Positions 1 through 8,391 of a stretch of DNA of 64,000 bases are shown here, one piece after another. The notes beneath the pieces are model-generated. The model was not told the DNA's origin. It made no database searches and saw only the letters and a program-made list of their open reading frames with translations. Made by a program: the position numbers and the translations under genes. The DNA comes from Hymenobacter sp. BT559 (GTDB lineage: Bacteria; Bacteroidota; Bacteroidia; Cytophagales; Hymenobacteraceae). The stretch spans positions 124,001 to 188,000 of the forward strand of contig NZ_JAELXV010000007.1 of assembly GCF_016427535.1 (NCBI RefSeq), written 5' to 3'. How positions within the stretch are numbered: position 1 is the first letter of the stretch; every line of letters starts with the position of its first letter.

Positions 1-301
1 TGTCCGTGCACATTCCACTATCCTTTAGCTCATTAAGCAAGTTACTGGGCAGCCCACACCAATAAAGCTGCGTGCTGCTGGCGCGTGCTTTGCTGTCGGC
101 CTGGAGCAGCGCTTCCTGGCCCACCCCGTTGAGCGAATGCAGCCCCCGGCAATCAATCCAGGCTTGTGGCACGGCCCGCACCAGCAGTTGGTTGATGGCC
201 TGTGCCAGGTGGGCCGCATCGTCGGGCGTGGTGCATCCTCCCCGCAAGCTCAGTCCCATGCAGTCGCGATGGCCTCCTAGGTGGATGGTCAGCGTCCTCA
301 T
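1..301 (-). CDS. STAS-domain-like protein, C-terminus cut by window edge
   Basis: Reading the minus strand from an ATG at 301 gives about 100 residues with no stop before the window edge. The stretch WIDCRGLHSLNGVGQEALL followed by a Leu-rich helix and CGLPSNLLNELKDSGM fits the strand-helix pattern of STAS domains (anti-sigma-factor antagonist type), where a short Asp/Ser loop precedes the first helix. The usual DSSG phospho-site is not present; the loop reads SLNGVG. A role as a phospho-regulated antagonist is therefore uncertain. No partner kinase or sigma factor is visible. The call rests on pattern alone and only part of the protein can be seen. Confidence 0.5.
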   Translation of the reverse strand, partial: MRTLTIHLGGHRDCMGLSLRGGCTTPDDAAHLAQAINQLLVRAVPQAWIDCRGLHSLNGVGQEALLQADSKARASSTQLYWCGLPSNLLNELKDSGMCTD

Positions 302-696
302 CGGAAAAACGAGGAGCAAGAAAGTATCAGCCATAGCTACTGATGTGAGGAGAGAATACAATGCAAATGTACCCGGCTTCTGTCCTATATCGACTACTTT
401 TAATACTTAATTTATACGCGTTAGTTACGCTTCATTTATAAATAGGTAATTGTACTTACGTACTATACCCATCTCATTAGCGAGCACGTTATACAATTTT
501 ACACAACTGATATAGCCGCCTGATAAATTGGCAGATACGCCTAGGCCTATCTTAGCTGCTGCTTACAACTCGCGTAGCTGCCACGAACACACCTAGGGCG
601 CCTAACGGCTCAGCTGCTGTGCCAGCCAAGCAATAAGACGCCCTAAAATATTATCAAAAAATAGTACTATTCTTCAGTAGGCCTTCATTTCTTGAG
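302..696. other. Intergenic region, AT-rich, no gene seen
   Basis: About 395 bases between the STAS-like gene and the NarL-type regulator. It is clearly more AT-rich than its surroundings and holds two CCTAGG sites (near 540 and 593). Small reading frames here do not look like proteins. I see no RNA gene or clear hairpin. Confidence 0.5.
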
Positions 697-1356
697 CTAA
701 TCGAGCAGTCCCTGCGTCATGGCCAGTTTGATAAGCGCCGCGGTGTTTTTGGTTTGGGTTTTCTCCAGTATGTTCTGGCGGTGCGTTTCGATAGTGCGCT
801 TGCTAGTAAATAGCTTTTCAGCCATTTCGCTGGTTGTCAGGCCTTCGGCTAACAGGCGCAGAATTTCGGTTTCGCGGCGCGTTAGCTGGCCCGCCTTCTT
901 AAATTCGGTGGCTTCGCTGGGCTCGCTGGGCTCTTCTTTGGCCAGCACCTTGTGCAGCATGGCTAAGCCAAGGTCGCTGCACAAAAACTGCTTGCCATTG
1001 GCTACCGTCTGAATGGCAATCAAAATTTCGCCTTTATCCGCGCTTTTGAGGATGTAGCCGTGCGCGCCGGCGCCGAAGAGCTGCCCAATGTAGCGCTCGT
1101 GGTTGAGCATCGACAGCACCAGGATTTTAATATCGGGGTACTCGGCGTGTAGGCGTTGGGTGGTAGCCAGGCCATCGAGTACGGGCATGTTGATATCGAG
1201 TAGCACCACATTGGCGGGCGTAGTGGGCAGTTGGTCGAGCAGCTCCTGGCCATTGTTGGCTTCGCCTACTACTTCCAGGCCAGGCTCCTGCGCCAGCAGC
1301 GCCCGAATGCCGTCGCGCACAATGGCATGGTCGTCAACTAAAAAGATACGGTTCAT
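697..1356 (-). CDS. NarL/FixJ-type response regulator
   Basis: A two-domain DNA-binding response regulator of 219 residues. The receiver domain (about 1-120) has the acidic pair D8-D9, the phospho-acceptor D54 in VVLLDINMP and the conserved K104 in YILKSA. A LuxR-type helix-turn-helix follows at about 155-215 (LTRRETEILRLLAEG, then SKRTIETHRQNI). Length and domain order are typical of the family. No sensor kinase lies beside it, so it is an orphan here and its signal is unknown. It is followed downstream by the AT-rich gap at 302-696. Confidence 0.93.
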   Translation of the reverse strand: MNRIFLVDDHAIVRDGIRALLAQEPGLEVVGEANNGQELLDQLPTTPANVVLLDINMPVLDGLATTQRLHAEYPDIKILVLSMLNHERYIGQLFGAGAHGYILKSADKGEILIAIQTVANGKQFLCSDLGLAMLHKVLAKEEPSEPSEATEFKKAGQLTRRETEILRLLAEGLTTSEMAEKLFTSKRTIETHRQNILEKTQTKNTAALIKLAMTQGLLD

Positions 1357-1512
1357 AGATGCTAGGCGTTAGTATCTTTTGTAGCAACCCCTGCAGCACT
1401 GATACTTGTAGCAGGCAAGGTTTGTTAGGAAAATCCAAATTATTTTGATAAAACTCTATTTCCTCAGGCCAGAAGCTAGGCACTGGCCTGAGGAACAATA
1501 CTTGGCTTGTAC

Positions 1513-2766
1513 TTAGGGCGTGTTTTCCACTACTTGTGGACCTTTCGGCGCTTCGGCCTCCGCAGCCTTGTCTTTGAGCGTGCCTAGCTCGCGGCCTACT
1601 TTCTTGAAGGCGGCAATGGCCTTGTCGAGGTGCTCGCGGGTGTGGGCGGCGCTGAGCTGCACCCGGATGCGGGCCTTGCCCTGCGGCACCACGGGGTAGT
1701 AGAAACCCACTACGTAGATACCCTCATCAAGCATCTTAGCGGCAAACTCCTGGGCCAGCTTGGCATCGTAGAGCATAACGGGCACAATGGGGTGCTCGCC
1801 GGGCGTGATGTCGAAGCCAGCGGCCGTCATCTGCTCGCGGAAGTATTTGGTGTTGATTTCGAGCTGGTCGCGCAGGGCGGTACTCTCAGTCAGCAGTTCC
1901 AGTACACGCAGACTGGCACCCACGATGGCCGGGGCCAGGGTATTGCTAAACAAATAGGGCCGCGAGCGCTGGCGTAGAATTTCGATAATCTCCTTGCGCC
2001 CGCTCGTGAAGCCGCCCATGGCGCCACCTAGGGCCTTGCCTAGGGTCCCGGTGATGATGTCGACGCGGCCCAGCACGTTGCGGTACTCGTGGGTGCCGCG
2101 GCCGGTTTTGCCCAAGAAGCCCATCGAGTGGCACTCATCTATCATCACTAGGGCGTCGTACTGGTCGGCGAGGTCGCAGATTTTGTCGAGCTGCGCAATG
2201 GTGCCGTCCATCGAAAACGAGCCGTCGGTGACGATGATGCGGTGGCGCATGCCGGCGTTCACGGCGTCCTGGAGCTGCTTCTCTAGGTCGGCCATGTCGT
2301 TGTGGGTGTAGCGGTAGCGCTTGGCTTTGCACAGGCGCACGCCATCGATGATGCTGGCGTGGTTGAGCGCGTCGCTGATGATGGCATCGCGCTCGTCAAA
2401 CAGCGGCTCGAACACCCCGCCGTTGGCGTCGAAGGCGGCGGCGTAGAGAATGGTATCCTCGGTACCTAGAAACTCGGCCAGCTTGGCTTCGAGCTGCTTA
2501 TGAATATCCTGGGTGCCGCAAATAAAGCGCACCGAGCTCATGCCGTAGCCGTGCGAGTCGATGGTTTCTTTGGCCGCTTTTAGCACCTCGGGGTGCGAGC
2601 TGAGCCCTAGGTAGTTATTAGCGCAGAAGTTGAGGACATCGCCCGCTTCGTTGGTCTGGATTTCGGCGCCCTGAGGCGAGGTAATCACGCGCTCCTTTTT
2701 GTAAAGGCCGGCGTCTTTTATTTCCTGCAGCGTCTGCTGGAGGTCGGCTTGAAGGGTTCCGTACAT
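1513..2766 (-). CDS. kbl: Glycine C-acetyltransferase (2-amino-3-ketobutyrate CoA ligase)
   Basis: A PLP enzyme of the alpha-oxoamine synthase family that cleaves 2-amino-3-ketobutyrate with CoA to glycine and acetyl-CoA. FCANNYLGL, the long SDALNHASIIDGVRLCKAKRYRY block and GTLGKALGG match Kbl rather than AONS or ALAS. Starting at the ATG at 2766 gives 417 residues and places the PLP lysine at residue 244, the position it has in E. coli Kbl. An in-frame start at 2796 would add ten residues and is less likely. A tail of about 20 residues (Ala/Glu/Pro-rich) extends past the usual end. Its pathway partner, SDR-type threonine dehydrogenase, lies divergently at 3941, with two unrelated genes in between. 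Confidence 0.96.
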   Translation of the reverse strand: MYGTLQADLQQTLQEIKDAGLYKKERVITSPQGAEIQTNEAGDVLNFCANNYLGLSSHPEVLKAAKETIDSHGYGMSSVRFICGTQDIHKQLEAKLAEFLGTEDTILYAAAFDANGGVFEPLFDERDAIISDALNHASIIDGVRLCKAKRYRYTHNDMADLEKQLQDAVNAGMRHRIIVTDGSFSMDGTIAQLDKICDLADQYDALVMIDECHSMGFLGKTGRGTHEYRNVLGRVDIITGTLGKALGGAMGGFTSGRKEIIEILRQRSRPYLFSNTLAPAIVGASLRVLELLTESTALRDQLEINTKYFREQMTAAGFDITPGEHPIVPVMLYDAKLAQEFAAKMLDEGIYVVGFYYPVVPQGKARIRVQLSAAHTREHLDKAIAAFKKVGRELGTLKDKAAEAEAPKGPQVVENTP

Positions 2767-2798
2767 GGGGCGGTGGAAGAGATGGTGAGCGCACAAAA

Positions 2799-3596
2799 CT
2801 ACTCCAAGCCCAAAGTGGGCAGCGGAATAGCGTGCTCTAGGGAGTACAAGAGATTAGAAATTCGTTGGGCTAGGCCGGTAGACAAGTTATCATAGTAAAA
2901 GAAGCCTTCTGCGAGACACTGCCGCATCTTTAAGTCGAAATTGACCTCTGGCGGTGTGGCTTTGCCTAGGTAGTAGAAACAGTACAACCAGTCTACCAGC
3001 ATAAGAAAGGCTGGTGATTGTACGTAATTAGCCGAAGACTGATTTGGTGCCGGCTGCACAACTTCGCACCAGGCTTTTTGCAGCCACGCCTCAGGTAATA
3101 AGCCACTTTGCACTAACTCCTGATAAACGGGCTCTACGGAATTGCCCCACCCATCTACCGAACGGCCAGCTATAAATTCCCCAAACTCTTGCTGGAGCAG
3201 CGCTAAGCACACATGCCACCATGCCCGTAAGCAGTCTAGCACAACCTGCTGTTCCTGCGCAGGCCAGTTGTGCCAATGCGCGTAAGCGAGCTTATTGGCA
3301 AAGCATTGTAGGTCACAGGCTCCATCGTGGATAGTGCCAGGATAGTAACTCGAATCTGGGGTCAGCGCCGCAACGAGCTTAGGCAAAAAATGCTTGAAAT
3401 CAGTTTCATTACCCCAGGTAGTCATTGCTTTAAAAGCATAGCGCCGCAGATTACCACTTTGTAGTTCGGCATGGTCGGCCGCAGATACGCAACAGGGGCA
3501 ACCGTCCGTGTCACCACGTAGCGGGTACTTTGCAAATACATCTACCAATGCGCCATGTGCTTGTGCCAATTTGCTGTGAGCTACTGTTAAATCCAT
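2799..3596 (-). CDS. Hypothetical protein, unknown family
   Basis: A 265-residue protein that I do not recognise. It is rich in Trp, Tyr and Cys, with a CPCC motif near residue 33 (GCPCCVS) and several other cysteines; the CPCC could bind metal. There is no signal peptide or membrane segment. The sequence is mostly helical in character (WHVCLALLQQEFGEF). It ends 33 bases before kbl on the same strand and starts 12 bases after the patatin remnant, so all three may be co-transcribed. GC content appears lower than in kbl and tdh, which suggests later acquisition between two genes of one pathway. Confidence 0.7.
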   Translation of the reverse strand: MDLTVAHSKLAQAHGALVDVFAKYPLRGDTDGCPCCVSAADHAELQSGNLRRYAFKAMTTWGNETDFKHFLPKLVAALTPDSSYYPGTIHDGACDLQCFANKLAYAHWHNWPAQEQQVVLDCLRAWWHVCLALLQQEFGEFIAGRSVDGWGNSVEPVYQELVQSGLLPEAWLQKAWCEVVQPAPNQSSANYVQSPAFLMLVDWLYCFYYLGKATPPEVNFDLKMRQCLAEGFFYYDNLSTGLAQRISNLLYSLEHAIPLPTLGLE

Positions 3597-3607
3597 ACGA
3601 GTTGTGT

Positions 3608-3820
3608 TCAGTGCTGCGCCTGCACTCTACTGAAAAACGCCTGCACGCCATGCTTTGCTAGCTCCTGCAAGGCTCCGCCGTAGGCAATGCCTCGGATGCC
3701 ATCGCCCTTCATGATAAGATTGCGGCAGGTAATGGGAGAAGAGGTAGCTTGAGCCTGGGCAGCTTGCGAAGTACCTAGCAAGACCAATGAACTGAGCATG
3801 AGTAGCAAGCGTATAATCAT
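3608..3820 (-). pseudogene. Patatin-like phospholipase, N-terminal remnant
   Basis: Seventy residues from an ATG at 3820. A signal peptide (MIIRLLLMLSSLVLLGTSQA) is followed by NLIMKGDGIRGIAYGGALQEL, which corresponds to the start of a patatin domain with its Gly-rich oxyanion motif. The frame then ends after a few unrelated residues, well before the GxSxG nucleophile that the family needs. The fragment cannot be an active lipase. The break lies directly in front of the unknown gene at 2799-3596, which fits a deletion or insertion that removed the rest. A short exported peptide could still be made. Confidence 0.72.
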
Positions 3821-3889
3821 AGGGTTTAAATATACCCCTAGCTGCAGGCTGCAACGCGTGGCGGCGCTCATCGTCCCTACCCCTGGCCG

Positions 3890-3897
3890 TATCTTTG
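3890..3897 (+). promoter_or_regulatory. Bacteroidota -7 promoter box for tdh
   Basis: TATCTTTG matches the Bacteroidota -7 consensus TAnnTTTG and lies 43 bases before the tdh start. No clear -33 TTTG is seen. Confidence 0.45.
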
Positions 3898-3940
3898 CGG
3901 TACGCACTTCCCACCCCCTCCCCCAACAGTTTAATCGTTT

Positions 3941-4933
3941 ATGCAACCCTCGCCTAGCGAACCTGCTACTCCTCGAACACCAGGCACTGTACTCGTCATT
4001 GGCGCCTGCGGCCAGCTGGGGCTAGAGCTCACGGCCGCCCTGCGCCAGCGCTACGCGCCCGAGGCCGTAATAGCGGCCGATGTGCGTGCCCCCCAGCACC
4101 CCGAGGCGCTGGTCGGCGGCCCCTTCGAGCTGCTCGATGTGCTCGACAAAGCCCGCCTCGAAACCCTGGTGCAGCAGTATCGCCCGGTACAAATTTATAA
4201 TCTAGCCGCCCTGCTCTCGGCCACGGCTGAGAAGAACCCGGCGTTTGCCTGGAAGCTCAACATGGACGGCCTGCTGAATGTGCTGAACGTGGCCGTGCAG
4301 TACCAGGTGCCGCAGGTGTACTGGCCCAGCTCCATCGCGGTATTCGGGCCCGATACGCCTCGCGAGCACACGCCGCAGGTCACCATCATGAACCCCAACA
4401 CGGTGTATGGCATCAGCAAGCTGGCCGGCGAGCAGTGGTGCGAGTGGTACCACCGCCACCACGGCCTCGACGTGCGCAGCCTGCGCTACCCTGGCCTCAT
4501 TGGCTACAAGAGCCTGCCCGGCGGCGGCACCACCGACTACGCCGTGGACATCTACCATAAGGCCGTGGCCGGCGAAGACTTTTCGTGCTTTCTGAAGCCC
4601 GACACCCGCCTGCCCATGATGTACATGCCCGACGCGCTGAAGGCCACCCTCGACCTGATGCACGCCCCGGCCGAAAACATCAACGTGCGCACCAGCTACA
4701 ACCTAGGGGCTATGAGCTTCACGCCTCAGGAGGTAGCCGCCGCCATTCAGCAAGAAGTGCCGAGCTTCCGGATTTCCTACGCGCCCGACGCACGTCAGGC
4801 CATCGCCGACTCGTGGCCCGCCAGCATCGACGACAGCGCCGCCCGGCACGACTGGAACTGGTCACCCGACTACGACCTAGGCAAGATGACGCACGATATG
4901 CTCGCGCACCTACGCGAGCTGGTGCCAGCGTAG
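3941..4933 (+). CDS. tdh: L-threonine 3-dehydrogenase, SDR (epimerase-like) type
   Basis: An NAD-dependent extended SDR of 330 residues that oxidises L-threonine to 2-amino-3-ketobutyrate, the substrate of Kbl. The Rossmann motif GACGQLG lies at about 22-28. The catalytic Tyr and Lys sit in NTVYGISK, and LRYPGLIGYKSLPGGGTTDY is characteristic of the short-chain threonine dehydrogenases known from Flavobacteria and Cupriavidus. It lacks the zinc sites of the E. coli enzyme. A -7 box lies 43 bases upstream and a strong terminator directly downstream, so it is probably a single-gene unit. With kbl at 1513-2766 it completes threonine-to-glycine degradation. Confidence 0.9.
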   Translation: MQPSPSEPATPRTPGTVLVIGACGQLGLELTAALRQRYAPEAVIAADVRAPQHPEALVGGPFELLDVLDKARLETLVQQYRPVQIYNLAALLSATAEKNPAFAWKLNMDGLLNVLNVAVQYQVPQVYWPSSIAVFGPDTPREHTPQVTIMNPNTVYGISKLAGEQWCEWYHRHHGLDVRSLRYPGLIGYKSLPGGGTTDYAVDIYHKAVAGEDFSCFLKPDTRLPMMYMPDALKATLDLMHAPAENINVRTSYNLGAMSFTPQEVAAAIQQEVPSFRISYAPDARQAIADSWPASIDDSAARHDWNWSPDYDLGKMTHDMLAHLRELVPA

Positions 4934-4950
4934 GCTACTCCGCTATCGAA

Positions 4951-4986
4951 AAGGCCCTGACTACTCGCTGTAGTCAGGGCCTTTTT
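4951..4986 (+). terminator. Rho-independent terminator after tdh
   Basis: A perfect stem (AAGGCCCTGACTAC pairing with GTAGTCAGGGCCTT) around a 4-base loop, followed by a T run. It starts 17 bases after the tdh stop. It could also serve the minus-strand gene at 5006. Confidence 0.9.
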
Positions 4987-5005
4987 AGTTGAGAATTACC
5001 GTTGG

Positions 5006-5335
5006 CTAGAAGCTCACCTGGCCAGCGGCCTGCTTTAGCAAATCGCTCAGTTGGTAGAGTCGGCTTTGCGAGTCGGGGGTGGCATTGACGGCCGCAGCCG
5101 CAGTCTGCTGGCTGAGGGTGCTCAGGCTACCGGCCACAGACCCATGATGATTTTGGGTAATAGCATCTTGCAGCTTTTGCAGCTCAGCCGCAATAGGTGC
5201 CAGGTCGGCGTTGCCCTGCAAAGCGTCAATCCAGCCGCCGACGGCCGATTTGGCCTCGTCCGTAATCTTAAGTAATCCGTTTTGCAACGCGTCGAGGGTA
5301 GCGTCGAGCTGCGCGGTGGGCGAAGGAGTAGCCAT
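5006..5335 (-). CDS. Small helical hypothetical protein
   Basis: A 109-residue protein with no signal peptide or membrane segment and no family I recognise. It is rich in Ala, Gln and Leu with heptad-like spacing (LDALQNGLLKITDEAKSAVGG), suggesting an all-helical fold. It lies alone between the tdh terminator and terC. Codon use matches its neighbours, so it is probably a real native gene. Confidence 0.65.
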   Translation of the reverse strand: MATPSPTAQLDATLDALQNGLLKITDEAKSAVGGWIDALQGNADLAPIAAELQKLQDAITQNHHGSVAGSLSTLSQQTAAAAVNATPDSQSRLYQLSDLLKQAAGQVSF

Positions 5336-5420
5336 GTATATGAAACAGGAAAAGTGAAATACTACCTCCCTAACGGCTACTCGCCGGGCAGAGTTAAGTA
5401 CTTCGCATCTCGGTCGCCCC

Positions 5421-6185
5421 TTACTGCCCGCCCAGGCGCTGCGGCCACCCTAGGAAGCGCGACGTGAGCAGCGGCACCCCGAACACGGCCACCGTCAGCA
5501 CCGTCAGGCCCACATCGGCGGCCTCACTGGTGAGGAACACCGAGAACGGGTGGGTAGGCAGATAATGCTCAAACAACGATAGCATCAGCTTAAGCCCCAA
5601 GATGCCGATAATGACGAAGGCCGCCGTTTCGAGGAAGGGGTACTTGCCCATGAGCAGCACAAAAGCCTGCGCCACCAGCCGCATGGCCAGGATACCGATA
5701 AACACCCCGGCACAGATGATAACCAGGTTGTTGGTAAAGGCTACCACGGCAAACACGTTATCGATGGAGAAGGCCAGGTCCATGAGCTCGATGAGCGCCA
5801 CGGTAGCCCAGAACTTACCAAACATCCCCAGAGTGCGGCGATAAATCCAGCTCTTCGATTTCTCTACATGCTCTTCTTCATGCGGCGGGCCGGCCCGGAA
5901 GTGGTCCCACACCAAGTAGAGCAGGTAGAGGCCACCTAGGGGTTTCAAAAACCAAAATTCGATGAGGTACGAGGCAAACAGAATGCAGAGCCCCCGGAAC
6001 AGGTACGCCCCAAAAATGCCGTAGCGCAGGGCCTTCTTGCGCTGCTCGGGGGCGAGGTCGCCGACCATGGTGGCCAGCACGGCCGCATTGTCGACCGAGA
6101 GCAGGCTTTCGATAATAATGAGGTTGCCCACGAGGGCCAGGGCCGCCAGCGGATTGTCGATGATTTGCTGGATGTCTTGGTTCAT
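5421..6185 (-). CDS. TerC-family integral membrane protein
   Basis: A 254-residue inner-membrane protein of the TerC/YkoY family. About seven hydrophobic segments are visible. The two family signatures are present: ESLLSVDNAAVLA in the first membrane segment and MDLAFSIDNVFAV in the middle, each with the acidic Asp-Asn pair thought to bind metal ions. A charged cytoplasmic loop (HEEEHVEKSK) separates the halves. Characterised relatives export or handle Mn2+ and support metalation of secreted proteins. No yybP-ykoY riboswitch is visible upstream. Confidence 0.9.
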   Translation of the reverse strand: MNQDIQQIIDNPLAALALVGNLIIIESLLSVDNAAVLATMVGDLAPEQRKKALRYGIFGAYLFRGLCILFASYLIEFWFLKPLGGLYLLYLVWDHFRAGPPHEEEHVEKSKSWIYRRTLGMFGKFWATVALIELMDLAFSIDNVFAVVAFTNNLVIICAGVFIGILAMRLVAQAFVLLMGKYPFLETAAFVIIGILGLKLMLSLFEHYLPTHPFSVFLTSEAADVGLTVLTVAVFGVPLLTSRFLGWPQRLGGQ

Positions 6186-6312
6186 GCCGAAGGAGGAAAG
6201 ACCGCAAAGCTACTGGCCGGGGCGAGTTGGCAGCCGGAGCGCAGTAGCGCAAAGGGCATCTTGTACGTAGACCCAGCCACTTTGCCTACCTAGGTCAAGT
6301 GCCCGTTCCAAG

Positions 6313-7068
6313 ATGATAGTAAACCCTACCCCCACTGGCTGGCAGATAATCTACCAGCAGGCCCACGCTTTGCTAGCCATGCAGCTGGCCTGGGCCTGGC
6401 CGCCCTTTCTGCCCGCCGACCGCTGGGTGGGCCTGTTGGCCGCCACTGCGCAGCACGACGATGAGCAAGCGCCTTGGCACGGGCGCGGCGGCCACCACGG
6501 CCTCACGCCAGCCGGCGCCCCGGCCAATTTTACGCAAGTGGCCTTTTCGCTGGAGCAAGCCACGGGCGTGCTGCACGCCGCGCGCTTTCAGGGGCGCTGG
6601 CGCAGCTTGCTCACCAGCCTGCACCTAAGCACCCTGTATGAGCCGCTGCGCGGCAGCGAGGCCAAAACCACCGCTTTTCTGGACGAGCTGCACACCAGCC
6701 AGGCGCGCTGGACCAAGGAGCTGCGCCTTACCAAAACGCAGGTACGCCAGGCCTACGACTTGCTGCATTGGTGCGACCGCCTCTCGCTCATCTTGTGCCG
6801 CCAAGAGCTACCCGAGATGGGCCGCGCCGTCGAAATTTACCCCGACCCACTGGGCACCGGGCACCGCACGCCGCACCTAGTGCGCCAGCCTGCCGGGCCG
6901 GGCACGCCCGTAGTCGTGTCGCCCTGGCCATTCGCGACTAAAGAGTTAGTGGTGAGCGTGGAATCTCAAGAATTGCACCAGCTTCAGTTTCGCGATGACG
7001 CCGAGCTGGCAGCCGCGCTACACCAAGCTACCATTCAAACGTTAAGCTGGACGCTACAATCGGCCTAG
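6313..7068 (+). CDS. DUF3891 family protein
   Basis: A 251-residue soluble protein. The opening (MIVNPTPTGWQIIYQQAHALLAMQLA) and an early QHDDEQAPW motif match the DUF3891 family, in which conserved His and Asp residues suggest metal binding. A later WCDRLSLILCRQELP stretch with another Asp also fits an HD-like helical fold, but this is inference. No function is known for the family. The stop codon TAG lies inside a CCTAGG site. Confidence 0.75.
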   Translation: MIVNPTPTGWQIIYQQAHALLAMQLAWAWPPFLPADRWVGLLAATAQHDDEQAPWHGRGGHHGLTPAGAPANFTQVAFSLEQATGVLHAARFQGRWRSLLTSLHLSTLYEPLRGSEAKTTAFLDELHTSQARWTKELRLTKTQVRQAYDLLHWCDRLSLILCRQELPEMGRAVEIYPDPLGTGHRTPHLVRQPAGPGTPVVVSPWPFATKELVVSVESQELHQLQFRDDAELAAALHQATIQTLSWTLQSA

Positions 7069-7221
7069 GTTATTTTTTCGTGCATTTTTCGGGCAAAAAA
7101 TTGTCGGGGCCGTATCTACTAGGGCCCTGGGCGGGCTAGGGCTGGTGGTACTGGGCAGATTAGCCACGGCGCGGGCTGGCCCAGTACTCACTTATTGCTA
7201 CGCTTTTTCTGCTTCCGCACG

Positions 7222-8190
7222 ATGGCCCACTACAAGCTTTCCGACATCTTCGCCACCCTCAAATCGTCGGCCGGCGAGTTTGGCAACAACAACTCCTTCC
7301 GGCACTCGGCGGCGCTTTCGTACTACACCATTTTTTCGCTGCCGCCGCTGCTGCTCATCGTTATCACCTCGGCCAGCGCCGTGTATGGCGGCGAGGCCCT
7401 TACTGGCCAAATCTACGGCCAGCTTAAAGGCCTGGTGGGCGCCGATGCCGCGGCGTTTCTGCAGGAAAGCATCGCCAAATTCACACTACAGCAAAAATCC
7501 GGGCTTGCCACTGCTATCGGCATAGGCACCCTCATTTTTGCGGCTACTACCTTCTTCGTTACGCTGCAAGAAAGCATCAACGATATCTGGAACCTGAAAG
7601 TAAAAACCCAGGGCATCGGCGTGTGGCAGTACGTGCAGCAGCGGCTGCTCTCGTTCGGGCTCATCCTCAGCGTAGCGCTGCTGCTACTCATCTCCTTCGT
7701 GGTGAGCGCCGTGCTCAGCATTTTCACGGGCTGGCTGCAGCGGCATATTCCAGAGGCGGGGCTCATCGCCATCCGGCTCGTCGATTTCAGCTTGTCGCTC
7801 ATAGTCACGACGCTGCTGTTCGCGCTCATCTACAAGTTCTTACCCGATGCCATCATTCGTTGGCGCGATGTAGGCATTGGCGCGTTCATCACGGCTTCGC
7901 TCTTTATCCTGGGCAAGTATTTGATTGCTTTTTATATTTCCAAATCCAACCCGGGGTCGGCTTTCGGCGCGGCGGGGTCGGCCATTGTGCTGCTGGTCTG
8001 GATTAACTATTCCTCGCTCATCATCTTCTTCGGGGCCGAGTTCACCCAGGAGTTTGCCGACGCCTTTGGGCAGCGCGTGCAGCCCAAGGCCCACGCCGTG
8101 CGGGTCAAGTTGACGGAGGTTCCGCCTGCCGAAACCGAGGAAGCCATTGCTACCGGCCGCCCGCAAGCCACCGGCCGCTGGCGGGCCTAA
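7222..8190 (+). CDS. YihY/BrkB-family membrane protein
   Basis: An inner-membrane protein of the YihY (once 'RNase BN') family, 322 residues from the ATG at 7222; an earlier in-frame start at 7195 would add nine residues of poor character. SFRHSAALSYYTIFSLPPLLL is the family's N-terminal signature. About six membrane segments follow, with VWINYSSLIIFFGAEFTQ near the end, also typical. The function of the family is not settled. The last 50 residues are a charged cytoplasmic tail. The gene stands alone. Confidence 0.9.
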   Translation: MAHYKLSDIFATLKSSAGEFGNNNSFRHSAALSYYTIFSLPPLLLIVITSASAVYGGEALTGQIYGQLKGLVGADAAAFLQESIAKFTLQQKSGLATAIGIGTLIFAATTFFVTLQESINDIWNLKVKTQGIGVWQYVQQRLLSFGLILSVALLLLISFVVSAVLSIFTGWLQRHIPEAGLIAIRLVDFSLSLIVTTLLFALIYKFLPDAIIRWRDVGIGAFITASLFILGKYLIAFYISKSNPGSAFGAAGSAIVLLVWINYSSLIIFFGAEFTQEFADAFGQRVQPKAHAVRVKLTEVPPAETEEAIATGRPQATGRWRA

Positions 8191-8349
8191 GTAGCTAAAG
8201 CCTAAGCCACAACCGCACCACCGAAGCCTCAACTCACTCATATATAGCTTTTTAAGCTAATTAAAATCTACTTTTATCCTGTTAAAACACTGTAAGTAAA
8301 AGTCAGATACAAAGCTATTTAAGTTTGCAACCAAGCCAGTTAGTAAGCG

Positions 8350-8357
8350 CATCTTTG
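8350..8357 (+). promoter_or_regulatory. Probable -7 box upstream of the 8392 gene
   Basis: CATCTTTG differs by one base from TAnnTTTG. A TTTG at 8324-8327 lies 22 bases before it, close to the expected -33 spacing. The region from 8235 is AT-rich. Confidence 0.45.
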
Positions 8358-8391
8358 CGACAGCCGAATCATTCACCGGCCCTTCATCGTT

